NCBI GenBank assembly: GCA_035591015.1
Contig: JAXIUW010127781.1
Coordinates: 1 to 13,378, forward strand
DNA length: 13,378 bases
Source: Cephalothrix simula
Lineage: Eukaryota; Nemertea; Palaeonemertea; Archinemertea; Cephalotrichidae
Direction of reading: 5' to 3'
Positions 10,201 to 13,378 of this stretch are shown here, piece after piece (the first letter of the stretch is position 1; each line of letters begins with the position of its first letter). The position numbers and the translations under genes are program-made. Under the pieces are notes generated by a model. That model was given only the letters and a program-made list of their open reading frames with translations, was not told the origin of the DNA and did not search any database.

Positions 10201-13200
10201 CTTTAATTGGTTGTTTTCCACTTTTAGAAGAAAGTAAGGATGAAGATGAAGAAGGGGAAGAAGAGGCAGAAAAGGAAGACGATGCAACGACAGTTACTGA
10301 GTCCGAAAAGCCAACCGAAGGTAAGATTGTACGCCTAATAGCCATGCTATCGTAAAATCGTAATAGTGAGTTTAAGTTCATATTTCTGATTACTAGTAAT
10401 AGCCGGAATGATGAGGGCACCACCTGGCGCTTATTTGTGCAAAACACGATTTTCAGGCGTCGATTGCATTTGCCAGAACAGCTCAGAGGGCAAGCGATCA
10501 AAACAATATAATGGTCATGTTCGAGCCTTAACACCGACTTGAGACTTATGCGGCCTGTTGCCCCCTAACTTCATTCATGTGAAATTGATTAATTTTTTTA
10601 TAGCATTACTATGCAAATAAATCTTTGGACATCAAAGGCTTAGGATCTGTATGTGATAATTTAAATGTTTGTGGGACACGTTGGCTACTCCGGAGAGCTT
10701 TGCGCCTTTTTTAGACGTCTAATACCCCGGAATGTTTCATTTTGTGACGCTTGTCGTACATAATGCAGGTTCCGATTAAAATGTACATGTGGATCTTTTC
10801 GGTTCAAATGAGCTACGAGCGTTTTCTGTGATTGTTTAGTATTTTTATGCCTTTCTTTGGTACATGTAGTCAATTAATTACACATCTACATTTTTTTCAG
10901 TAACCTCGTTAGAGACAGTTGAAGAACTTCCTGAATCCCGTCCAGAAACCCCGGAAATCGTAAGTTTTTCAAATATTTCCCTTGCTTTATTCCTCTTGCA
11001 ATTTGTGATAGCACATTCTACATTCGCGGATTACATAACTAACATACCTACGAAACAAGCGACTTGCGAATATGCGAGTATTCGCATAATCCCCCTTTTG
11101 CGGGTATGCCGCGACCTTAGGATGTTTGTCTAGGCCTTGTTCAGATTATGGGTACGCGACTTCCAAATACGCTAGAGTCGCGTACTGATTCGTGATTCGC
11201 AACGAGCGATTGCTCGTATTGCGGATAATATTCGTCAAGTGGATACGCGATTCGCGACTTACGGATTTAGCGATCACGTATTCCCTAATGTGCGGATAGG
11301 CGATTCGCGACTTGCAGTTCCACGCGCGATTCACGACTTGCAGATACGCGCGCGATTCGCGACTTGCAGTTACCCATGTTGCTTATTCGTGTATTCTCAA
11401 ACATGTAGAAACGCGATACGAAATATACGACTTGCCCCAAGTTTTTGCTAAAATTTAATACAAATTTCTACCGTATCAGTATGCCAAAATATAACCCGGT
11501 TTGTGATTTTATTTGATAGGATAAAATGCCTCCTGAGGGACCAGAACTTGACGCCTGGAAGCAGAAAAGAAAGGAGTATGACAGTGAATGGCCAAATATG
11601 CTTGCTGCTATTAATGGAAACACAAGTATGGAACCCATTCAAATAGATCTCGATTTCGAGAAAAAGGCCGAAGATATTTTCAACGAAGCTATTGTTGGAA
11701 TCGAAAGTAAGTTTCGGCTAATCGCTCTTATTGTGTTCCGCTGTCGCGCAATTTTTATTAATAAGTGATCGTTACGCAAAGTAGAAAAAGGCATTGATAA
11801 ATTAAGTCATTCTTGATCTTACCTGATGACCTATTTATTCGGCGGTGTAGCTCAGCAAGGGGGCAAGCGGACTTAAAGTCAAAATGTCCTGATATTTGGA
11901 ATCAAGTGGCGTTTTTGTTCGCATATTCTCAAATGGGCGAGTACGCGATTTGTGACTTTCGGATGTATATCTAGACATTTGACGAATTCTACAACTAACA
12001 GATACGCAACCGGCGAATACGCGACTTGCGGATGCGCAAATGCTCAATTTCGCATCTTGTGGAATGCGTGACTTGCGTATCTACGAGTTGCATGTAAATC
12101 TTTAAGGTTTACCAATGATCGAATTGGTTGTAGCGTATCCGCACATTATGGAGAATACGCTAGTCACGTGACCGCGTATGTACAATACTCGTACTTGAAT
12201 GTTGCGTGTCGCCGCGAAACGCTAATCGCATATCCACACATTGCGAATACGAGACTTGCGTGGCAAATGGCGTATCAGCACATTAGAGATTGCACGGCAT
12301 GCGACTCTCGGTTATGCGATTCGCGAACGTACAATCTGCAATTCGCGAATCACGTATCCACTTATTAGAGAATACGTGACATGCGATACAATCCCAGAAT
12401 CCTAAGTGGAATTTTGAAGCTCGGATATCTTGGTATCTTGGTGATATCTCCGGGCTAATGGGAATGATAGCAATCGGGAATATCGTTGCTAACTCTATAA
12501 AAGCCATGGAATGCACGCGCGATATCGCAATTGAGCTCGAACATGTTCATGCTTCATTGAATAATTCGGGTTAAAATACATTTGTAAATTTTTCAGGATC
12601 ATACCAATGCCAGGCTTGGGAAATTACGGGCGTTGATCTTGATGAAGAAGAAGAAGATCTGGCGGTAGAAAGAGAAGCAGAGGAAGAAGAAGCAGAAGAG
12701 GAAGAAGAGGTAAATATTTAATGACGTCATCAAATTTATCAAAATAATCTTTTGCTATTTTGAACTCTTCATTATGTGTTTTTCAGTTGTTCACGACTTC
12801 TTATTCTATTTTACAGGAAGAGGATCCGAATCGAGGCAAAAAGAAAACACTTGGTGATACAAACCACTTCTGCCCTGTTGCACTCAAAGAAACTGGAATC
12901 CTTGTTCCGGGTAACCCGGAAGTTGCTGGAAAATACAAGGAACGTTCATACTACTTTTCAACAAACGAAGCTAGGGATAAGTTCTTGAATGATCCCGTCA
13001 TGTACTTGCCGAAGGGTAAACCGTTTGCCTCTCCGCCTCTGAGACTTTTCATTCTCGGATCTAAAGGTTCCGGGAAATCGTTACATGGACGATATTTTTC
13101 CGAGAAATTGGGATTGTTTCATATTTCTTTCCGTGAACGATTACAGGAGTTAATAATGCACAAAACAAAAGGCAAAAAAATTGGGCCGGAGTATGAGGAA

Positions 13201-13241
13201 GATAAGGAAGAACCCGAGGAACCGGAAGAGCCAGATGAAGA
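879..13241 (+). CDS. AK9: Adenylate kinase 9 (AK9), internal part of a 17-exon gene model, partial at both ends
   Basis: Spliced model of 17 exons: 879-1259, 1732-1852, 1942-2091, 2178-2290, 2700-2876, 3533-3978, 6273-6619, 7272-7358, 8149-8310, 9163-9355, 9575-9805, 10044-10147, 10228-10320, 10901-10959, 11520-11706, 12597-12709, 12817-13241. All introns are GT-AG and the frame stays open for 1,129 codons. Known for the family: AK9 is a large animal protein of chained nucleoside monophosphate kinase domains that moves phosphate from ATP to AMP, dAMP, CMP and similar acceptors. Seen here: P-loop GKPGAGKT at 144-151, LDGFPS near 221-226, a second P-loop-like GPPVSGTS at 503-510 lacking the Lys, LDNFPR at 732-737, and P-loop GSKGSGKS at 1069-1076. 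Two CPVAL modules (444-488, 1007-1052) precede P-loops 2 and 3. Domain order, the APRYRW and NPRPYL motifs and the Glu-rich linkers match vertebrate AK9 as I remember it. The start codon and the C-terminal part lie outside the window. Confidence 0.93.
1260..1731 (+). other. AK9 intron, 472 nt, unremarkable
   Basis: AT-rich GT-AG intron. The stretch at 1634-1682 is almost only A and T (repeated AAATTTTAAA words) and could fold back weakly. No repeat family or RNA gene recognised. Confidence 0.75.
1732..1852 (+). CDS. AK9: AK9 exon 2: first P-loop
   Basis: Acceptor TTTTTTCAG, donor GTAAGTAC; starts in phase 0 and leaves one base over. It encodes the first beta strand and Walker A motif of kinase domain 1: KPTCFIVFGKPGAGKTT, with the catalytic Lys and Thr present (residues 150-151), then a helix ending in WKCELVS. 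This is the ATP phosphate-binding loop of the adenylate kinase fold. Confidence 0.95.
1942..2091 (+). CDS. AK9: AK9 exon 3: AMP-binding helices of kinase domain 1
   Basis: Acceptor TTCTCTAG, donor GTGAGTCT; 150 nt, phase 1 at both ends. It encodes SITDLIHHGLDYGTELGQ, LLLRGEALPEEM and EKINSPEVAHH. In ordinary adenylate kinases the first segment reads T-G-D-L-L-R, with the Arg contacting AMP; here the matching residue is His. The spacing of the G-x-x-x-G segment and the P-E-E-M helix fits the NMP-binding region of the fold. Confidence 0.93.
2178..2290 (+). CDS. AK9: AK9 exon 4: LDGFPS strand and beta-4 of kinase domain 1
   Basis: Acceptor TTTAATAG, donor AAG|GTTTGT; 113 nt, enters with one base carried over and leaves in phase 0. 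It encodes GYVLDGFPSLSEEYL, then a helix, then LKPDFIINVK. The D-G-F-P motif is the family's conserved strand before the AMP-contacting Arg, but the next residue is Ser instead of Arg. LKPDFIINVK is close to vertebrate AK9 in this segment. Confidence 0.94.
2401..2660. repeat. Foldback-like cluster of TTTGGGTA / TACCCAAA words
   Basis: Within the 2291-2699 intron, words of the type TTTTGGGT and GGTTACC dominate the left half, and their complements TACCCAAA and ACCCAAAA dominate the right half. GGCAGATACCCAA occurs twice, at about 2592 and 2634. ACCCAAAAAATTTGGGT near 2612-2628 is a direct hairpin. This looks like a small inverted-repeat element or a degenerate self-complementary satellite. No family name can be given. 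Confidence 0.55.
2700..2876 (+). CDS. AK9: AK9 exon 5: LID segment of kinase domain 1 and Glu run
   Basis: Acceptor GTTACCAG, donor GAC|GTAAGT; 59 codons, phase 0 at both ends. RRVHQRVDPETGDMF matches the H-P-x-T-G-x-x-Y type LID segment of adenylate kinases, followed by VYNPDKPAPVV. The second half is an almost unbroken Glu run encoded by GAA/GAG repeats (about 2822-2871), as in vertebrate AK9 at this place. The exon begins with ATG, which is a splice coincidence and not a start codon. Confidence 0.92.
2877..3532 (+). other. AK9 intron, 656 nt, with short duplications
   Basis: GT-AG intron with no credible coding content. CCCGTCAAGATCTTCT at 2973-2988 is repeated with two changes at 2999-3014 (26-nt period). 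CGCAAAAAGTG occurs at 3108-3118 and 3317-3327, each close to a TTACTT..TTT word. These suggest a decayed repeat, but no boundaries can be set. Confidence 0.55.
3533..3978 (+). CDS. AK9: AK9 exon 6: end of kinase domain 1 and first CPVAL module
   Basis: Acceptor TTTTTTCAG, donor GTAAGT; 446 nt, the largest exon seen. It encodes RLMKRPEDLPDLV, IKRYKLNMLRTLEDYMADHN and YLIEFDSNQ, the closing helices and strand of an adenylate kinase fold. After an acidic hinge (EEEEIPEEVETDELM) comes MVAPRYRWRRSRW, highly typical of AK9. CPVALHEG (from residue 444) then opens a small cysteine-containing module that finishes in the next exon. The last two bases, AG, join T of the next exon to make Ser. Confidence 0.96.
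4108..4158. repeat. Two adjacent perfect palindromes
   Basis: GTGTTGCATATGCAACAC at 4108-4125 is an 18-bp perfect palindrome. Seven bases later, 4133-4158 is a 26-bp perfect palindrome centred on ATAT, with arms GTTTTGGAAAATA and its complement. A direct copy of GTGTTGCAT also precedes the first one at 4099-4107. The preceding CAGTGGTGTAGC (from about 4083) resembles the ends of short non-autonomous DNA transposons, so this may be the subterminal region of such an element. Confidence 0.85.
4232..4331 (+). repeat. CTGTAACCC degenerate tandem array
   Basis: CTGT(A/G)ACCC or close variants begin at 4232, 4256, 4277, 4299 and 4324, a spacing of 21-25 nt. Intervening sequence varies but often includes CGAT and an A run. 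Two more copies sit at 4830-4838 and 4858-4866 (28 nt apart). It is not telomeric repeat, although TAACCC is contained in it. Confidence 0.7.
5389..5453 (-). repeat. tRNA(Met)-like relic, possible SINE head
   Basis: On the minus strand, GGTTCGAGTCC (5396-5406) is a perfect pol III B box, and upstream of it lies GACTCATGATTTGAACG, an anticodon-arm-like segment with CAT as anticodon. AGCGCGTAAGACTCAT resembles the D and anticodon arms of elongator tRNA(Met). The A-box region is degenerate, one T-stem pair is broken, and the acceptor ends do not pair, so it is not a working tRNA. A tRNA-derived SINE or an old tRNA pseudogene is the best reading; the body and tail of a SINE could not be defined. 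Confidence 0.6.
6273..6619 (+). CDS. AK9: AK9 exon 7: end of CPVAL module, degenerate second P-loop, helix
   Basis: Acceptor TTATATTTCAG, donor GCCG|GTAAGT; 347 nt. It encodes SFLDKMYCLSSPEALEKF and NPRPYLLAP (end of the YHS-like module), then KISVQGPPVSGTSTL. The Walker A pattern G-x-x-x-x-G-K-[ST] is kept except that the Lys is Thr (codon ACG at 6409-6411). A long Ala/Glu/Lys-rich helix follows (about residues 530-575), probably coiled coil. Vertebrate AK9 keeps Lys at this place as far as I recall. The rest of this kinase-like domain resumes in the exons at 9163 and 9575. Confidence 0.95.
6659..6709 (+). repeat. Two-copy direct repeat, 28-nt period
   Basis: The 23-nt unit beginning GGGCTGTTGACCAGG and ending GGGTAGTA occurs at 6659-6681 and again, identical, at 6687-6709, with TTCTT between. 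Perfect identity indicates a recent tandem duplication. Neither copy is in an exon. Confidence 0.92.
6775..6862. mobile_element. Short non-autonomous element with hAT-like ends
   Basis: The left end reads CAGGGTGGCCAGTGGCCACT and the right end AGTGGCCACCCTT, so the termini are inverted copies. CAGGGTGGCC is a common start of non-autonomous hAT elements. The interior holds CCTGGAAAACCTGGAAATC and AAAGTCAGGGAAAA, seen in short repeats of many invertebrates. GCGAT occurs just outside each end (6770-6774 and 6863-6867) but does not make a clean 8-bp target duplication. About 88 bp, with no coding capacity. Confidence 0.6.
7272..7358 (+). CDS. AK9: AK9 exon 8: short Ala/Glu/Asp-rich linker
   Basis: Acceptor TTGTTTTAG, donor AAAG|GTAAAG; 87 nt, phase 1 on both sides. 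It encodes an Ala-rich start then Glu, Asp and Gly (AAENEETEGEADDDKDG). No fold is recognisable; it extends the helix of the previous exon into a disordered acidic linker. Its length is a multiple of three with matching phases, so including or skipping it leaves the frame intact. Confidence 0.82.
7359..8148 (+). other. AK9 intron, 790 nt, mostly a foldback element
   Basis: GT-AG intron. The left 300 nt is AT-rich and plain. The rest is dominated by the inverted-repeat element at 7671-8018, ending in a 12-G run (8014-8025). The right end before the acceptor is T-rich. Confidence 0.8.
7671..8018. mobile_element. Foldback (long inverted repeat) element, copy A
   Basis: Left arm about 7671-7800 and right arm about 7895-8018 are reverse complements over more than 110 nt with scattered mismatches. 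Shared landmarks are CGGTTTTCTTGAAAGC, GGGGCCT, CCCCCTTGACC, TTATATTTTCTGAATCC, CCCTGATCCAA and AAAGGGGT..CGCCG. The roughly 95-nt centre is AT-rich with a 12-T run at 7875-7886. No transposase frame is present, so it is a non-autonomous foldback or MITE-type element. Open frames crossing it are by-products of the repeat. Confidence 0.87.
8149..8310 (+). CDS. AK9: AK9 exon 9: acidic low-complexity linker
   Basis: Acceptor TTTACTCATCAG, donor GATG|GTGTGT (weak); 162 nt, phase 1 on both sides. It encodes DEEKAEADDTKPEADSDES and further Glu/Asp/Ala-rich sequence ending in TDKVDD. It is disordered and acidic, comparable to the variable linker of vertebrate AK9 between P-loop 2 and the DTAP segment. 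If the following intron is retained, translation stops at 8316-8318. The exon is frame-neutral and lies between two copies of one foldback element. Confidence 0.82.
8311..9162 (+). other. AK9 intron, 852 nt, with second foldback copy
   Basis: GT-AG intron. An imperfect inverted repeat of GAATAAAA / TTTTATTC type lies at 8591-8669. Copy B of the foldback element follows at 8756-9049. The remaining sequence is AT-rich with nothing recognised. Confidence 0.78.
8756..9049. mobile_element. Foldback element, copy B (left arm shortened)
   Basis: The left arm (8756-8850) has TTATATTTTCTGAATCC, TGTGGAAATCCTGATCCA and AAAGGGGTTGCGCCGCC as in copy A. The right arm (8937-9049) has GGCGGCGC, AAACTTGGATCAGGG, TTCAGAAAATATTAGGGTCA, GGCCCCGGTTTTCAAGAAAA and a G-rich end. 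The outer 40-45 nt of the left arm (the CCCGCGGTTTTC..GGGGCCT part) are missing. The centre differs from copy A. Confidence 0.85.
9163..9355 (+). CDS. AK9: AK9 exon 10: helical segment of kinase-like domain 2
   Basis: Acceptor TTGGATTTCAG, donor CCATT|GTAAGT; 193 nt. It encodes DTAPVIEVDATHPEVLAIL and helices VVEEAEKQEVTLT and YIEVLEAAIEEYEKEC. The DTAP start and the H-P-E-V helix match the same segment of vertebrate AK9. It corresponds to the NMP-binding helices leading to the LDNFPR strand in the next exon. The in-frame TAA just after the exon belongs to the donor site. Confidence 0.92.
9575..9805 (+). CDS. AK9: AK9 exon 11: LDNFPR strand and end of kinase-like domain 2
   Basis: Acceptor TTATTTTCAG, donor CAAAG|GTAAG; 231 nt. 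It encodes HGGWILDNFPRNREQW, the equivalent of the LDGFPR motif, and here the AMP-contacting Arg is kept (R737). IDEVVYLRDPSENGTYL forms the next strand, then WYRINREEID. The end runs into a highly charged helix (EAELEKARREEEQ). So domain 2 keeps this acceptor-site Arg although its P-loop has lost the Lys. Confidence 0.94.
9962..10039 (+). repeat. Two-copy direct repeat, 45-nt period, reaching the acceptor
   Basis: CTTGGAAATTAACATAATTT (from 9965) and TTTGGAAATTATCATAATTT (from 10010) match in 18 of 20 positions. The second copy runs into the pyrimidine tract and AG of the exon at 10044. This suggests local duplication of the 3' end of this intron. Confidence 0.8.
10044..10147 (+). CDS. AK9: AK9 exon 12: charged coiled-coil helix
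   Basis: Acceptor TATTTTTCCAG, donor GAGG|GTAAAC; 104 nt. It continues the single charged helix of the previous exon with alternating Arg/Lys and Glu (EEAERKAKEEEAKRLAEEER), then NGEEIEEG. Vertebrate AK9 has the same kind of helix at this place. It is probably a spacer or coiled coil between kinase domains 2 and 3. Confidence 0.88.
10228..10320 (+). CDS. AK9: AK9 exon 13: short acidic linker
   Basis: Acceptor TCCACTTTTAG, donor CCGAAG|GTAAGA; 93 nt, phase 1 on both sides. It encodes ESKDEDEEGEEEAEKEDD then Thr/Val/Ser/Pro-rich sequence. No fold is recognisable. It is a third acidic exon with matching phase-1 boundaries, so it is also frame-neutral. Confidence 0.84.
10321..10900 (+). other. 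AK9 intron, 580 nt, nothing recognised
   Basis: GT-AG intron with a good donor (GTAAGA) and a strong acceptor tract. I see no repeat, RNA gene or coding signal in it on either strand. Confidence 0.75.
10901..10959 (+). CDS. AK9: AK9 exon 14: 59-nt Pro/Glu linker exon
   Basis: Acceptor TTTTTTTCAG, donor AAATC|GTAAGT; only 59 nt. It encodes TSLETVEELPESRPETPEI. The Glu/Pro/Thr character matches the P-E-T-x-P segment of the same linker in vertebrate AK9. The strong pyrimidine tract and consensus donor, with the frame fitting both neighbours, support it despite its size. Confidence 0.86.
11058..11435. repeat. CpG-rich degenerate satellite, array 1
   Basis: Repeated words GATACGCGATTCGCGACTTG, TACGCGACTT, ATTCGCGACTTGCAG and their variants fill most of the 10960-11519 intron. 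The clearest tandem copies are at about 11240-11370. TCGCGA and GCGCGC cores make it locally palindromic. CpG density is far above that of the surrounding AT-rich intron. Segments such as CGACCTTAGGATGTTTGTCT (11110-11131 region) recur in changed form in array 2. Confidence 0.85.
11520..11706 (+). CDS. AK9: AK9 exon 15: helical linker before kinase domain 3
   Basis: Acceptor TTTATTTGATAG, donor GAAA|GTAAGT; 187 nt, phase 0 entry, one base left over. It encodes DKMPPEGPELDAWKQKRKEY, then SEWPNMLAAINGNT, then KAEDIFNEAIVGIE. Vertebrate AK9 has a comparable helical stretch (a P-E-M-E-P type start, then a Trp-containing helix). Skipping this exon would shift the frame. It is flanked on both sides by CpG-rich degenerate repeats. 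Confidence 0.9.
11838..11880 (+). repeat. tRNA-like 5' half (Leu-like), probably a relic
   Basis: GGTGTAGCTCAGCAAGGGGG looks like a pol III A box and D arm, and GCGGACTTAAAGTC like an anticodon arm with TAA as anticodon. No B box or acceptor pairing follows at the right distance. It is at most a fragment or SINE head. Confidence 0.35.
11919..12385. repeat. CpG-rich degenerate satellite, array 2
   Basis: Related to array 1: AGTACGCGATTTGTGACTTT, GAATACGCGACTTGCGGATG, GCGATTCGCGAA and ATTCGCGAATCACGTATCC. A longer unit of the type CGTATCC(G/A)CA(C)ATTA..GAGAATACG recurs near 12137, 12230, 12269 and 12353. GACTTTCGGATGTATATCTA (11955-11974) corresponds to a segment of array 1. It occupies over half of the 11707-12596 intron. 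Confidence 0.82.
12597..12709 (+). CDS. AK9: AK9 exon 16: AWEITG segment and Glu run
   Basis: Acceptor AATTTTTCAG, donor GAGG|GTAAAT read as GAG|GTAAAT; 113 nt. It encodes YQCQAWEITGVDLDEEEED and a long Glu-rich run. The A-W-E-[IL]-T-G motif and following Glu run are characteristic of AK9 just before the third P-loop module. The Glu codons form a purine-rich tract at about 12640-12709, of the kind often active as an exonic splicing enhancer. Confidence 0.93.
12787..12816 (+). promoter_or_regulatory. Possible tandem alternative acceptor, +30 nt in frame
   Basis: An upstream AG at 12785-12786 follows TGTTTTTC, a good pyrimidine tract. Using it would add 30 nt in frame with no stop (LFTTSYSILQ) in front of the exon at 12817. 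The downstream acceptor at 12815-12816 keeps the Glu run unbroken and is taken as the main one. Confidence 0.4.
12817..13241 (+). CDS. AK9: AK9 exon 17: second CPVAL module and intact third P-loop
   Basis: Acceptor ATTTTACAG, donor GATGAAGA|GTAAGT; 425 nt. It encodes LGDTNHFCPVALKETG, then GKYKERSYYFSTNEARDKF and a DPVMYL end (YHS-like module, 1007-1052), then LRLFILGSKGSGKSLHGRYF with an intact Walker A (Lys 1075, Ser 1076). EKLGLFHISFRERLQE follows, and an acidic insert starting at KKIGPEYEEDKEE. The rest of kinase domain 3 lies beyond the window. A second AG at 12785-12786 could add ten residues in frame. Confidence 0.95.
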
Positions 13242-13378
13242 GTAAGTACATGTATTATGATGATCAATATTTTTTATGGTTGTATTCCATGCTCTCGGAT
13301 ATATTTGAGGGAGCTTTCCCTCCTCCCGGAAATGGGGAAGTGAATGGAACGCTCACCTTGTCTTCTCCTAGACTGGAA
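13242..13378 (+). other. Start of the next AK9 intron
   Basis: Begins with a consensus GTAAGTAC donor and continues to the window edge. No acceptor and no AK9-like coding continuation is seen before 13378. Confidence 0.8.

Noticed and set aside
11239-11451. Open frames within the CpG-rich satellites as genes (11239-11451, 12168-12368)
   Set aside because: They are built from the repeated TACGCGATTCGCGACTTG words read through without stops.

Overview
The window holds one protein-coding gene on the + strand, read as 17 consecutive internal exons of an animal adenylate kinase 9 (AK9) gene, plus its introns. The joined exons give 3,389 nt of open frame (1,129 codons plus 2 nt). Every junction has AG/GT ends and keeps the frame. 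Both ends of the gene lie outside: there is no in-frame ATG in the first visible exon, and the last visible exon ends at a donor site. Residue numbers below count from the first complete codon in this window (position 879), not from the true start of the protein.

The organism looks like an intron-rich, AT-rich invertebrate animal (cnidarian, sponge, mollusc or similar; the sequence does not settle which). The reasons are animal AK9 architecture, short spliceosomal introns with GTAAGT-type donors, and introns crowded with small non-autonomous repeats. No bacterial operon signals, CRISPR arrays or intact RNA genes were seen.

Layout: 1-878 upstream intron; 879-1259 acidic N-terminal exon; 1732-3978 first adenylate kinase domain (P-loop, AMP-binding and LID segments, C-terminal helices); 3533-6619 a CPVAL-type YHS-like module running into a second P-loop; 7272-8310 two acidic low-complexity exons; 9163-9805 rest of the second kinase-like domain with an LDNFPR motif; 9575-10959 charged coiled coil and acidic linker; 11520-12709 helical linker ending in a Glu-rich run; 12817-13241 second CPVAL-type module followed by a third, intact P-loop. 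The third kinase domain continues beyond the window.

The protein is thus a chain of repeated [YHS-like module - nucleoside monophosphate kinase] units joined by acidic linkers. P-loop 1 (144-151) and P-loop 3 (1069-1076) are intact. P-loop 2 (503-510) has Thr where the catalytic Lys should be, so the second domain may be a pseudokinase in this species.

The introns hold the other interesting material: two copies of one foldback element on either side of a frame-neutral exon, a CpG-rich degenerate satellite in both introns around another exon, twin perfect palindromes, a CTGTAACCC array, a short element with hAT-like ends, and tRNA-like relics. I see no undescribed multi-gene system here; the novelty lies in domain decay and repeat/exon geometry within one gene.
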